Shown here one piece after another: positions 1 to 13,304 of a DNA stretch of 64,000 bases. How positions within the stretch are numbered: the stretch's first letter is position 1; every line of letters starts with the position of its first letter. A model generated the notes under the pieces. It did not search any database and had not been told where the DNA came from. It saw nothing but the letters and a program-made list of their open reading frames with translations. Made by a program: the position numbers and the translations under genes. The DNA lies in NCBI RefSeq assembly GCF_037325665.1, contig NC_090252.1:49537704-49601703 (forward strand), read 5' to 3'. The stretch is from Littorina saxatilis (Eukaryota; Mollusca; Gastropoda; Littorinimorpha; Littorinidae).

Positions 1-924
<924 letters not shown>

Positions 925-1523
925 TCGAACTCGAACTCGAAAACTTTATTACCGAGGGATGATAGCATTAGGTCCATATGGTCCTTTCTTACAGCTAGTC
1001 CCTACTATAATACACACATGAAACAAAGAACAAATATGAAGAATGAAAACATTTAAACAAAAAAATCAAATAAAACAAAATTATGTAGGGAAAAGTATAA
1101 CAAAATAAAAATAAAAAATTCAAAAGTGTGCTTGTTAATGGAAGCATACTATACACTTTCTCTTTCACACATCCTCACACACACTCGCACAAATTGTACA
1201 CCGACTTAGTCGTTAGAGGGGTGCTTTCGGAGCTGTCTTTTAAAAGAAGATAATGACAGACATGACTTGATATTTACAGGTAGTGAATTCCAAAGGAACG
1301 CACCAGAATAAGAAAAACTAGTTTTAAACAAATCGATGCGGGGCCTTAACAAGGCAAGGTTATTTCGAGTGTTTGAATAATATGACGGAGATGATTTGAA
1401 GAGTTGTATAAGATATGTTGGGGCGTCCTTATAGACGACTTTATATACTGAAAGGCATAAATTCTGCAAATAGTGCATTGAACGATTTTGCTCTCAAACG
1501 AAAATCAGATTGAACTTGTAATT

Positions 1524-2118
1524 TGTAGTTGACATCTTAAGTGTCGGAGCAAATGTTTCACGCTGTCAGCGTGCGCTTTGCAGTATTGCTGATCCAGCCA
1601 CAGCTCACTGTGCTAATAAAGACAATGGGCTGAACGGGAGACAATAACGTAAAAAAGATAGTGTGTGGCCCTATAAAATGCAACTGGCTGTTTGGCTGTA
1701 TCAGATATCGCAATCATGCCACGACTTGATGAAGGAGAGAGACAGCAAGCGATTGGGATGCTTAGAGCTGGCCAAAGCATTGAACGTGATGAACACTGAA
1801 CGTTTTCCGAAATCATTGCGCTTGGACTCAGTCACTTTTTTTGAAAAATTGTCATTTCATGATGTTCTATTCAAAATCAATAAAGCGAAGGTTTATAAAC
1901 ACTAAAATGGCCAATAAATAAAATATTCAAACATTGAAAACATTCACCACTGAGTTGATTTTTTGTGATTTTTTAAAGTTCAGTTTGCGGAATTTATGCC
2001 TCTCGGTATACATAAATGAACATTTATTATACAAAAGCTGCTTTTTTAAGCTTAACATCCCAAACTTTGAACTTCGGATAAGGCGCTATATAAATAAAGA
2101 GAATAATAAAAAATACTT
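1524..2118 (+). mobile_element. Insertion in the LINE with a Tc1-like relic
   Basis: This block splits the LINE coding sequence between EKMKS and the segment preceding MHYLQN. On the plus strand it holds the start of a Tc1-type transposase. Its right part (1983-2017) contains a roughly 32-bp inverted copy of the LINE text at 1441-1472. It ends in GGCGCTATATAAATAAAG plus AAT-rich sequence at 2070-2112, which looks like the 3' tail of a short retroposon. At least two events are therefore likely. Exact borders are inferred from where LINE coding stops. Confidence 0.5.
1715..1798 (+). pseudogene. Tc1-like transposase N-terminal fragment
   Basis: 27 codons starting MPRLDEGERQQAIGMLRAGQ match the usual start of Tc1 transposases (MPRL, E/R-rich, then AIGML.AG), the first helix of the paired-like DNA-binding domain. 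The frame stops after SIERDEH, and the catalytic DDE part is absent. This is a deletion derivative or MITE relic. Confidence 0.65.
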
Positions 2119-4370
2119 TTCATCTTTTCCTTTGTAGAAAGAGATGGACTGGGCAGAACTAGTTTAGCAGCTCTACGCTGGAGCGAGTTCAGCTTCTTCA
2201 AGTGAACTTCACTACACCCGTCCCATACTATGGAAGCATAATCAATATGGGGTTTTATGTGGGCATTGTAAAATAGTTTTCTTGTGTCTAGATTAATAAT
2301 GCTTTGTAACTTTGACAAAAGAAACAGGTTTTTAGCAATTATTTTGCAGATTCCATTGATGTGAGTCTGCCATTTGAGATTATTATCAACAGTAAGTCCC
2401 AGTAAACGGTGCTCAGCTACTTGCTCAATGGAGTGCTCATTTAGGGACAGACTCAGAGTCATTTCTGAAAGTTGATGTTTTTGGCGAGTGCTGATTATCA
2501 TAGACTTTGTTTTAACTGGATTAATAAGCATACGATTTGCAGAACACCACTCAGAAACATCGTTTAGGCTCTGTTGTAATTTGTCTTGAATTTGTGCAGG
2601 GCTTTTCCCTGTTGCATGTAAGGTAGTATCATCTGCTAACATATGACACTCAACAGATTCGGACTGTAGGTACAAGGGCAAATCATTTATATACATGCAA
2701 AATAATACAGGTCCTAAAACAGACCCCTGTGGCACTCCACATTTCACAGTGCCCTGAAAAGAGTACGTATCGTGTACGTATACAGATTGAACCCTCTCTT
2801 TAAGATAAGAGTAAAAAAAAAAGCGACAGTGCTAGAACTTTTCAAATAACACTTTAATTTCTGTAGAAGGATCTCGTGATCCACGAGGTCAAAAGCTTTT
2901 TTTAGGTCCAAGTAAACATCACCAGAAATGTCTAACCTATTAATGGATGAGTACCATGAATCAGTTAATCTGGCAAGGGCAGTGTTACCTGAATGTTGAG
3001 AGCGAAAACCAGACTGAAGTTGATGCAAGAGATTGTGGTCCTACAAATAAGTAACCAGATGTTTTTGAACATGCCTTTCAAGAGGCTTAGATAATACAGA
3101 TAACAAAGATATAGGTCTAAAATCATTTAAGTCTTGAGAACCTTTTTTCTTTGGCAAAGGTATGACTTTCGCTTTTTTAAATTCTTTTGGAAAATCATTG
3201 TGTTGAATACATAAATTATAAACATAAGTCAGAGACTCTACTATATAAGGAGTAAATTTTAATAATTTATTACTTATTTCATCAAGTCCGGAAGACTTTT
3301 TATTTTCTAACCTTGCTATGTACTGGCCAACTTCATGGATGGCCATTATCGGAATAACAAACGCATCCGTGTTTCTTAATTTTTCATCACAGAACATCTG
3401 CAAGCGTTCACAACAGGAATGTGGTTCTGTACCTGGAGATTTTGAGTGAGAATCTACCAGTGATTCAGCAACGGACAAAAAATAATCGTTAAAGTCGTTG
3501 GCCTTTATATTCTGAGGAATACTACTATTTTTTGAGGAGTTGCCTTTTAAAAACGTGTTCAGGGCGCGCCAGACTTTTGAAACATCTTTGTTGTTACCCA
3601 CAAGTTTATCAAAATATGATCGCTTCGCGTTTCTCACAAGATTCTTTACTCTGTTACGCGCTTTTTTATAATCTTCAAATAATTTGTTTGTCTTTAACGG
3701 GTCGCGATACGCCATTGCTTCGATGATATCAATGGTTAACCAGGGAGGAAGTTTAGGATGTCTTACTCGTTTCCGCCTCACGGGTGCATGTCGATTTACC
3801 ACATCGATAAAGAGGGAATACCAGGCTTCAAGTGCCTCGTTAGGATCGGTCAAAGTAAGCACAGAAGCAAAAGGTGTACAATTCAAATCATTAAAGAAGA
3901 GACCGTGATTAAAATGTTTGAAAGACCTGTATGAAATATATGTGTAAACCTTTTGGTTCTGCCTTGGGTAACTTCATCAATTTGGAACAGCTTACAGGAC
4001 TATGATCACTTACACTAAGGTCAAATACACAGGCACCTAAGACTGTGTCCGGATTATTCGTATAAATATGTAGATGTAGATGTCGTTGAAGTTACCCTTG
4101 TGGGTGACTTTACAAGCTGTTTAAGCCCAAATAACTGAGTAGTTGATTCCCAGCTGGGATGGGACTTTAACATGTCTATGTTAAAATCACCAAGTAGCAT
4201 AACGTCAGCATTGTGTTTGCTCTTATTATAAACATTGTCTAACATTTGTACAAAATGATCATACCACTCAAAATTTGCCGCAGGATTTCTATAAAGAAAA
4301 CACACGAATTGAGGGGCCATTGATTTACTGGGTTTGAGTTCTAACCAAATGCATTCTACTGCGCTGGCTT

Positions 4371-4372
<2 letters not shown>

Positions 4373-4413
<41 letters not shown>

Positions 4414-4503
4414 GGGAGAGAGAGAAAGAGAGAGAGAAAAAGAGAGAGAGAGAGGGAGAGAGACAGAGAGAGAGAGAGAGGGGGGGGGAGAGAGAGAGGG
4501 GGG

Positions 4504-4558
<55 letters not shown>
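4373..4558. repeat. (GA)n microsatellite with G runs
   Basis: GA-rich tract interrupted by poly-G runs near 4481-4507. It touches the truncated 5' end of the preceding LINE. Confidence 0.97.
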
Positions 4559-4561
<3 letters not shown>

Positions 4562-5740
4562 TCAGAATAAAATAATAATAGCAGGAGACAAAACCTGTCC
4601 TGTGTTTAAAGGAAAAGTCCAAGGTTTTTAAATATCCCCAAAAACTTGAAAATCGAATGCCAAATGTTACAAACATCTCTGGAAAAATATTTTAAAATTT
4701 GAAAAAAATTTGTTGTTGTTGTAGTTGCAGATTTAGTGTTGCGGGGCTAACCAAGACAAGTCGCCTGGGGTCAAGTAGTGGTCACGTGATTTTTGGTACA
4801 CTGTGACGTCGGTACACTGTGACGTCACAAGTTATTGTGTTGATTCTACCACTAGTACCAGCTTGATTTTCACACAGAAAAGTCACCACTGTATGCCCGA
4901 AAAGAATGCCTCGGTGGAGGGCAGCCGCAAACTGCAACAACTCGTCAATGTCCCTAGGCATTTCATAGCACACTTTCCCTCACAAAACTCTGAGTCTCTT
5001 GTGGAAATGGAAGAGATGTGTGCAGCACAAGCGTGCAGATTTCAAAGTGTCGGGCACTTTCTGGACACAGATTTCGCCATTTTTCTGCAGCACAAAAGTT
5101 GGCGTTTCATCCCTGAAACAAATGTTTTGACCACCGGCAGTGTCTTCCCTTCATAAAAGTCCGGAGAGGGCAGTATTACGCGAGGCTGGTACAGTCGACG
5201 AGCCATCGAAACTCCGAGGCGACATACGAACAGCGGATTATCTCACAAGAAGGAATGCGTTGAAGGTCAGAGTACATGCTTTTATTTTCATGCATACACG
5301 TAAACATTGTTTTGCTGCGCAGCGAATAGAGCAAGAGTAAAAAGTAGTCAGGGTTGTGGACACGTAAGACAATGCGTGTGTCACGTTATCTATTCTATTC
5401 AGTCGCAAACTATCCCCTGATATCAATTCATGAAATTGGCAGCGTTTGCTGGAATCATGGTTTAATGCTATTTTTACCAGATCTAAACTTTTGGTGGATG
5501 TGCAACCGGTAAGGTAAACAGACACCTGCATGCTAGAGACAAGAAGATTACGAATTGTGCAGGGAATTAATCTTTCTGCATTGACTGAGAGACGCAAAAC
5601 CAGTCTAATTGCTACAACATGGATACACATCCAGACGACTTCCAGAGGGTGTCTAAATGTTCAGTGTACTGTATAGATCAGAAGCATACTTTCGAATTGA
5701 TTTATACTCACGCTCATTTTCTCTCTTCTTTTACTTCCAG

Positions 5741-6750
5741 ACCTTTCATCATCACTCACGGCCACTGGTCAGAACAGGTCACTAGACACTGAGACCATTC
5801 CAGATTTCCCGGTTCTCCGTGATCACAACGCAACTGTTGACCAGTCCTGTTCCTACCGTCCAGAATCACCACAGGAGAAAACCAGCGTGCCATTCATCGT
5901 AAGATTTTTGTTTTGTTTTGAAAATTAGTGCCTTATTCTAGCTTTGCAAAAAACGAGAAAGTGTCTTTGACAGATACCATCCAAATAATACATTATGAAA
6001 ACAAGTACAAGTTCATTTCTACTCATGTTAATCGTTTATGATTTCTGTGCTGAGCGACATATGGATTGAATTTCGTTCGTAACTCACCTCCCGTCAACCT
6101 GCAAAACTATATCTGTCGAAGTAGTTTCAAATAAAGTCAGTATGCTTCCGAATAAAAAAATATAAAAAAAGGGTATTTTCTGAAATGTTTAATTATAGAC
6201 CAAAACAAAACATTCACGAGTATGTTGTTGACCTGATGGTCTTTATGGTAGACAGCAAGAGTTGCATGTTCAAGAAGTTTAAGCAGTACATTTGAAAGAG
6301 CAAGGTAATTTAAGGTGGTATAATTTTAATGGTAGGTTCCACTGTGAGGCGACATGGAGGGTATCTTTGACGGACTCATTCAACATTCATCATTCATACC
6401 CATGCACATCACCTCAAACACATAAGCTTTGTTCTTGAGTCAAATTTATTGGCTTCATAAATATTGTGAATTTTTGTCCGTTTGCAGATTGGCTTATCTA
6501 TGAATTTTTTCGAAAATATCTTGCGATCAACGTACGCATAATGTAACACGTGAAGAAGAACATAAAAAGTTCGTCAAAAGGAATCTAATTTGCATTTCAA
6601 CCCATTTGCCTTCCTTATTGTTATTTTTTTTTTCATAAAGACTACTTGAAATAAACAAAATGTTTAACCATTTCAAGGCCTCTGAACACGTTTAAAAAAA
6701 TGCAGGTCTTTGCTCACTATATCAGATCTGCCAAGGCTCAGTTTACACAG
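5741..6750 (+). CDS. Possible multi-exon gene in the TTAA element
   Basis: Three stretches have good splice borders. 5741-5898 follows a pyrimidine tract ending TTACTTCCAG and precedes GTAAGA; it has one open frame ending TSVPFI. 6488-6531 begins after TTTGCAG and reads IGLSMNFFENILRS. 6706-6750 lies between TGCAG and GTAAAA. A further plus-strand block near 7655 reads YFPKTMFQATGKRTILDTSY after TGTGCAG. I recognise no domain. These could be exons of the element's transposase gene or chance. No start codon was fixed. Confidence 0.3.
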
Positions 6751-7881
6751 GTAAAATCATCTGTCGACTTGAACACATACCAATAATCAACAGCCTCACT
6801 GCTTCTTGGAGCTGGATTTTGTGTGTGGAATGAATTAGACATATGGCTTTTTACTTTTAGAATATAATTCATAGAAGATGTACATTCGTGCAGAAAGGCT
6901 TTAATTTAATAATTAGGTCTTCGTGATGTTCTCTTAACATAACTAACATGTGTTCCCTTTGCCGGGCCAATGAGCCAGTTTTTTGAATATGCAGGTTAAA
7001 CTCGTGCTTTTTCTGTGTTATCAGTGTATTTCTCATCCAGGCATGGATGCCTCCTCCTAAATGGACAGCCTTTCCCGTGTAAACGATTGGGTTCAAAATC
7101 TCAAATCTTACCAGGCTTTTACATGGGATATGGCCATCCTTCCGTTTTGAAAAATACCAGAACTGAACACTCTGTATGGGTACTCTCTTTGCGAATGTAG
7201 AATTTTATGAATTAATTTCTTAAACGCCACACGTGTAAAACATTCCCTAAAAAATCCAGCTCCAAAAACCAGTCAGGATGTTTATTCCTGGTATATGTTC
7301 AAGTTAAGAGATTGTTTTTCTATGTAAAAGTCTTCGCAGATCTGTGAAGTGAGCAATCCTGTTTTGAAAAAGGATGTGCCTTTAAGCCTGTATAGACGGT
7401 TTGATTGTTGAGATACCTGGTGGCAATGACCGCACGGGTGGCAAGAGGTAGTAATGCACAGATGACAACAAACCGACCTGCATTTAAAAAAAAGTTAGGA
7501 GGCCTTGATAGGGGGAAACATTTTGTTAATTTCCAGAATCTTTATGAAGAAATAATGAACGAGAAGAAAGTCTGGTCTTGAAGTAAATGTAAATTAAACT
7601 ATGTATACTTTTGACAAACTTTTCTGTTCTTATTCACATGTTAAAATGTGTGCAGAGATCGTTAGTTACTTCCCAAAAACCATGTTTCAGGCAACAGGCA
7701 AACGGACAATACTGGACACAAGCTATGCTGACCGGCTCATGGACTGACTACCTGATGCTGGAGTACACCAACAGTGGAAAAAGTCTGGAACAAAATGTTG
7801 CAGAATGTGAACCATGTACCGGACCACGTGACAACTCAGTATCATCTTCAAACCATGCAGGAATCTGTTCAACCAAAGATA

Positions 7882-9976
7882 CTAGTTCAACACAGTCACA
7901 CGATTTGTAAAAGTATATTTCAGCCTTCTGTAGCTCAGGGAGTTTGAACCCCACTCTTCATCCGTTTGGAAAAGTATCTCTGATTGTTTTGACTGCACAG
8001 GTTGGTAATGGTACTCTGATGCTTCTGCCGAGAAACCCCACTCGCTAGCGCACCAGCTGCCTGTTATGGGTAAGCGACGTGCCTGTATTTCCTGCAAAGC
8101 AAGACAGAATAAAACAGCAGCTTAGTTTGAGCTTTTAAGACATTCGTACCAGAGAAAACGTGTACGTATTTGTTTGGAGAGGGTGGATAGAATCATTAGA
8201 CACGCTGTGTCTATGTGACGTAGAGCAGGTTTTCACATTCATGCTGAAGCACTGTGTGATCGCTATTCTTTCTGGCATATCTTACCTTGATTTCAGATAG
8301 ACTGGGAACCGAAATGAGGATGTTTACATGAATAAACTATGCTGATATGTATGCGTTTAGAAATAAAGAATAGTTTTAATGATTATGATATAATGATGGT
8401 GTTTTTTTTGTTTTTTTTTTAACCCAATGTGATTTTCGTATTTGAAAACAAATTGTACACTCTGTTGTCAATTTTACTTTCAGATAAATAAATCTATCAT
8501 AATGGAAATCATCTGTTTGTGTTGTGTTACTTACCCATTTTGATCAATGTTGAGTCGTCCATATTCCTGTGTGTACGCATAGTATGCAGTTTGAAGGTAG
8601 TAGATGTCCGAGCAAACATAGGAGGATGTGCTGTTAGGCTGTCCATCTCCTCATCCAGGTTTTCCAGATATTTGAATTTCGTTCCCTCTTGGAGTTTCTG
8701 CACTGACACCTGAAAAGCAAAATACACGTATCACTCTGTGATCATGGCAAAATACATCATCTGTATGCCCCATTCAAATAATACCTTGAGATTCTAACGT
8801 ATACACAGAAATTGCAGTGGATCACAAAAACAACACGAACAGTAGTACATGTATATATTCAGTTTAAAAATTCATGCAATGAGAGTCAATAACCCGATTT
8901 TACCCCAGGTAGATTCAGGGTCCCACTGACTGAATCTCATATGGTTGCTTTTCGGCACACACCACACATTTTTAATGGGACTGTGAGGTTTTGTTAATAC
9001 AGTAAAATATATAGTAGCAACGTACTGTCTGTTCGTGACGTTTGAGAATACCGATCTATGCACTAACGCATTGTCTTTTTGTAGTGTGACTGTCTGATAT
9101 TGCGTCCTCCTAAAAACCAATAATCAAAAAGTTTGAACTGCTTGTCTGACACTGACAGTGCTTATTTGCTTCCAAAACGGCTTGCAATATCACGCCATCA
9201 GCGTTTCGCCACTGCTCAGAAAATCTTATGATTTCAGATCTAGTTTGAGATCGGAAATCACGTGTGGTCGTTTAAAAAAAACTAAATTCATTTATTACTT
9301 CCCTTTGACCGTTTCGCAAGAAAAATGTCAGGATCACTATTAGTATTAGCACATGAAAGCAGCCCACCGCCATTTCAAAAAAGTTTCACTGTTTAGTGGT
9401 GTCGATGTCATGTAGTGTCTTACTGTCGCAAATAAAAATACCAGGATAATTACAGTTTTGTCCGCAAGAAACAGGCTTTGCGCAATGTTAACTTGCTGTC
9501 TACATGTTTCGTTGTGTGACTGAATAATTACTCAGAATTCCAAGAGAAAATAAGGATAGTCGCGTGTGAACATCACCGTGGAAGCATTTATTCTAAACTG
9601 GGCAGTTCAAGGACGAAATCCTTGATTAAAGATAGGAAAATAAACAACACCAGATGCCTAAAATAATAGCATAAATCCATAATCTTTACATGCTTACAGA
9701 TCTGTGGAAGAACATCAACTGATCTGTGAAAAACACACCTGACTTCGATCTAGCATGCAAGAGGTAGCGACTACGGACTAGTGTGTCAACATCACAACAA
9801 AGAGAATCACATACCATTTCGTATTGCCGCTTATGCTGGCTCTGTTTCAAGCAGTTCCTTGTGGCCTCGCCAGCATTTTGACGACGAAGAGGCTCAAACG
9901 GGCACGCTAAAAACCTCAGGCTGGCTGAAAACCGGTCCGTATTCCACTTGTCTTCCTCACTGCTTGAGCCGGCCAT
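7882..9976 (-). pseudogene. Three-exon gene with P2X7 C-terminal-like domain, decayed
   Basis: Exon 1 (9976-9815, 54 codons) starts MAGSSSEEDK, contains CPFEPLRRQNAGEA and ends at GTATGT. Exon 2 (8709-8535) runs from TTTTCAG to GTAAGT. It encodes KLQEG and LTAHP in one frame and then, in another, CSDIYYLQTAYYAYTQEYG. Exon 3 starts at 8091 after TTTGCAG and reads KYRHVAY in the continuing phase before it decays; 7882 is only the end of the longest open frame. Order and wording (HP..C.D...L..AYY.Y...YG, then KYRHVAYR) match the intracellular P2X7 'ballast' domain seen in many invertebrate multicopy genes. One missing base in exon 2 accounts for the frame change, and the exon phases then agree. 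The usual Cys-rich motif exon between exons 1 and 2 was not found. Confidence 0.6.
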
Positions 9977-10189
9977 GTTTGTTGTTCAAGGCTCGTGACG
10001 TAGCACACGTATGTGCACAAGGTCATGAGCCAAGACTGCGCGCGCGATGGAACGATTCAGAACAACCAAAAACGAGTCAAAGTATACTTTTTGGATTTCT
10101 GTGTTCATTTTTACACACGCATTTGTGGTTGATGAATTAAGAGGGTCAACATATCAAAAGTGACCCTAAACCTTGGACTTTTCCTTTAA

Positions 10190-10816
10190 GGGAAAAGAAA
10201 GTCGCAAGGTGATGTCATAATCTCTTGCCGCTCAATATGACGTCATTTGCGTGTTACAGGTTAGATATGACGTTCGTTTATCTTGATTGCCCAACAGAGT
10301 GTACAATCAGTACAGGCTGGAAGCATTATTTCCTTTCAAAGAATGTTTGCATTTAAAGCAAATTGTCATAGATCCCCAAACACTATACAATATATATTTT
10401 TTGAATCAGCAAATTATAAGGAACAAAGAAATGGTACTTGTATGTGTCTTCTTCCAACGATAAAGAAAGTCGCTGTAGAATTATATTTTGTATGGATTTG
10501 TCGTGTTGTTCATCGTCAGGTCACGCCTATCTCGAAAACTAAGCGTCGCACAGAACCAGCGCCTTTCCATTAGTTTTTTGTTTTTTGTTCTTGCAACGTG
10601 CAGCGCCATGGGAAGAAAACATGAATTCGGCTGCGCGGCAGTGCCGCTTGGAATAGAATCGATCCTATTTATGACGCTGCACTGTGCGTGTTGCTAGTAA
10701 ACTAACCAATTAGAGCAATGTATTTCAAGGGGCACAATCTGCTCTTTTTTCCTGGAGGAGCGTGTGTGTCTTCATGTCATATTGTGTCAACGCTTGTAGA
10801 CGGCCATGTATAAATA
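10190..10816. other. Noncoding DNA with one repeat segment
   Basis: No gene seen. Bases 10513-10567 are, in reverse, nearly the same as the left end of the U2-specific insertion at 32803. Both contain GCGACGCTTAGTTTTCGAGA and GGCGCTGGTTC. The end of a dispersed element therefore lies here in minus orientation. Confidence 0.55.
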
Positions 10817-12594
10817 AATGTTTCAACTCAACTCAACTCAACTCAACTCAAATTTATTAATCCATATGGAAATTATGTTGCAACAATACTCATTTCCAAT
10901 CAAAAGAATAAGAATGCATACTAAACACAGTCTCACTAACGCAAACAGTCATCCGTCAAGTCAAGTCTGCCAACTCACAACTCACTCACACAACAACAGC
11001 AACAGCAATACAAATTAACAAAAACCATAATTCCAATAACAAAAAGACGTCCAAAAGTCCACTTCCACATCCACGCACACACAAGGTTTACAAAGCACCA
11101 CATGTCGACTAGAACACCGCACATTTGGGCTACGGTAATACAGTTACTAAAAATACATACATTACAGATAACCCAGCAACAGAGTACAGTAGTAATTATG
11201 ACCGAGAAACATGATAGAGGACTCTAACATGTGATTGGTTGAAAGCATGGATGGCTCTGGGAACAAAAGAATTGCGGAAACGTGACGTTCTAGCAACCAT
11301 AGCCCTCAGTCTACCACTCCTGTCAATGCGTCGAGAGTCAAATTCAGGTTTCAGTGGGTGTGTCTCGTCAGCCAAAATTGAGGTCAGTCGGTCAGTCAGT
11401 CGTCTCTGGCAAACTGATTCAATGGTCTCTTGCTTCCTGCCTACAACAGATCCAGCCTTCTTGACTAGCTTTTCTAGCCTGTCACTATCCTGTTTACTAA
11501 GATTACCCCCCCAGCACACACATGCATATGTCAACACGCTACCAGATAGAACATTTGCAGGATGTCATTACGAACAGAGAACGATCTAAGCTTCCTTAGA
11601 CAGTACATGCGCGTGTGCGCTTTCTTCAAGATTTGGTCAGTGTTGGCATGCCAAGACAGCTTGTTGTCGATCACTACACCTAGGTAGCGATAGCTTTCAA
11701 CCTGTTCGACTTCAACACCAGCTATCACGATAGGCTTGTGTGCTACCTTTTTTCTTCTAGTGTCAAAAATCATTTCTTTAGTTTTTCCTGTGTTCAAGTC
11801 CAGGTAATTCTCGTCGCACCAGTCCACAAAGCTGCTAACTTCTTGTCTGTAGTGTGTGTCATTGTCGTCAGTAATCTGTCCTGTAAGTCCAGTATCGTCA
11901 GCAAATTTGTCGATGAAGCACGACCCGTGAGAACTCCTGCAGTCAGCAGTATACAGGGAGAACAGAAAAGGTGACAATACTGTTCCCTGCGGAGCTCCTG
12001 TGTTGGTATTCAGTACACTAGATAGCGTGGTCTGCGGAGCACCGGTGTTTGTGTTCGGGCCTTTAGATGGTACTGTACCAGCCCTAACAAACTGGGGTCG
12101 GTTGGTCAGATAGTCTGTGACCCACAATACAGTTGGAACGCTAATTTTCATCTTCAGTAGCTTTTCAGCAAGAAGGTGAGGCTGTATCGTATTGAACGCG
12201 CTAGAAAAGTCAAAAAACATCAGTCTAACACATGCTCCAGGTTTATCCAGATGAGAATAGATACTGTGCAACACATGTAAAACGGCATCCTCAACACTTC
12301 TACCCTTTCTATAGGCAAACTGCCACGGATCCATAAACTCCGCGGTAAGCACCTGAAGCTTCACTAATACTAGTCGCTCAAGAACCTTCATGACAGCAGA
12401 AGTCAATGCTACAGGTCGCAGGTCGTTCATCACTTTGACCGGGGTTTTCTTTGGAACTGGGACGATGCAAGATGTTTTCCAAAGGGATGGGATTTTTGAT
12501 TGTGACAGAGACATGTTGAAAATCACAGTGAGAATTGAGCAAAGCTGCTCAGCACAAAAATGTAGGACTTTTGGTGTAATACCACCCAGGTGTT
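10817..12594 (-). mobile_element. 5'-truncated LINE with (TTGAG)n tail
   Basis: A minus-strand non-LTR element. Its 3' end reads AATAAATTTGAG with TTGAG repeats at 10817-10850. Coding similarity stops near 12594 (ending at CTGGGTGG), so the endonuclease and the start of RT are missing. The protein style (FFDFSSAFNTIQP, NTGAPQGTVLSPF, KFADDTGL, YRYLGVVIDNKLSW) matches the group of fish and mollusc LINEs near CR1/L2/Rex1. The 3' UTR is about 345 bp. Confidence 0.85.
11196..12594 (-). pseudogene. Reverse transcriptase of the truncated LINE
   Basis: Frame A runs from LGGITPKVLHFC near 12590 to ILQMFY near 11550 and holds the RT palm motifs, including FADD. Frame B (11537-11196) continues with SGSVLTYACVCWGG and the C-terminal domain. 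The two are separated by one frameshift near 11550. An in-frame 45-bp internal duplication repeats NTNTGAPQ just before the PQGTVLSP motif. Confidence 0.85.
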
Positions 12595-13170
12595 GTGCGT
12601 GTGTTCATGTCATGCATAGTCAGGTCATCGTTACGTTTAAATACAGTCATTTTAATACAAATAGCAGAATAATACTGATCACCAAACAAATCAATCGCTG
12701 TGAGATGACATGCATGCGTTCAACTTTATATTTCCTTAATTGTTACGGTTTTTGACTTGCCTCGTTAGTGTAATGGATACGACCGGCGGTCACGGGGCTC
12801 GTTCCCCCCATTGGGTCTAACTTTTTTTGTCTCCTGTTTTGTTGTTTAAATAACTTTGAGCAGGTATGTATAAGCACAGAATAAATACAATGTTGACACA
12901 TGCTATGGATATGATTCAAAATTGATTTGACATATATATTCTTTAAACTAAATTTTTTGTCTCTACACCTACCTCACATAACAACTAATACACTTTTAAA
13001 CAAACACTACAAAGACAATAATTCAAATTGCCTCTGCGAGTAGAAAGGTTACTGTTTTCTAACATTGCAATCACCACACACACCCACAAAAATGTCAAAA
13101 TGCTTGATAGTGATGCTCAATTTAACTTACTAAACAAAACAATTTTGTTTGTATTGCACACTTTCGCCCA
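12595..13170. other. Noncoding DNA, possible degenerate tRNA-like text
   Basis: No coding signal. At about 12756-12825 a stretch reads GTTAGTGTAATGGATACGAC followed by GGCTCGTTCCCCCC. This recalls an A box and T arm but has no consistent cloverleaf, so it is at most a tRNA-derived remnant. Confidence 0.35.
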
Positions 13171-13304
13171 TAAATGCCCACTGTCCCATTTTTGGGACGC
13201 TCAATGAATTCCACTGCTGGCATTACCATTGAAGAGATAGTTCAGCTTTCTGTTCTCTCTTGGACTAGGAGGCCCTAAGCACAACGCACAACCAGTTAGT
13301 GTCA

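Larger units (their letters stand above)
1206..4372 (-). pseudogene. LINE endonuclease/reverse transcriptase, decayed
   Basis: The coding remnant of the LINE. Open blocks lie at 4372-4054 (endonuclease C-terminal half), 3886-3041 (linker and RT start), 3028-2744, 2747-2052 (RT catalytic core with the LADD box) and 1478-1206 (C-terminal domain ending RKHPSND). The blocks are in different frames and are separated by several frameshifts and one insertion, so this copy cannot make a working protein. The first about 100 residues of the endonuclease are absent because of the 5' truncation. Confidence 0.85.
4610..10185 (-). mobile_element. TTAA-flanked TIR element with a P2X7-like gene
   Basis: Perfect 18-bp terminal inverted repeats, AGGAAAAGTCCAAGGTTT at 4610-4627 and its complement at 10168-10185, are each bordered outside by TTAA (4606-4609 and 10186-10189). 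TTAA duplication is used by the piggyBac and Kolobok superfamilies. The AGG-type end would fit Kolobok, but no transposase was recognised. The right end carries the first exon of a minus-strand gene (see 7882-9976). The left half has possible plus-strand exons. The matched ends and duplication argue that the 5,576-bp block moved as one unit; the genes inside are decayed. Confidence 0.8.

Noticed and set aside
4803-5340. Plus-strand frames as a start exon, and minus-strand KCYEMPRDIDELL-like text as the missing P2X7 Cys motif
   Set aside because: The plus-strand frames do not splice in phase to 5741. The minus-strand motif needs a frame change and lies downstream of exon 3, so its link to the gene is unproven.
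10765-12615. GTGTGT(C)TTCATGTCAT on both sides of the 10.8-kb LINE as target duplication
   Set aside because: The left copy lies about 36 bp beyond the TTGAG tail and differs by one base; chance cannot be excluded.
12756-12830. tRNA gene
   Set aside because: A-box-like and T-arm-like pieces are present but the acceptor and anticodon stems do not pair.
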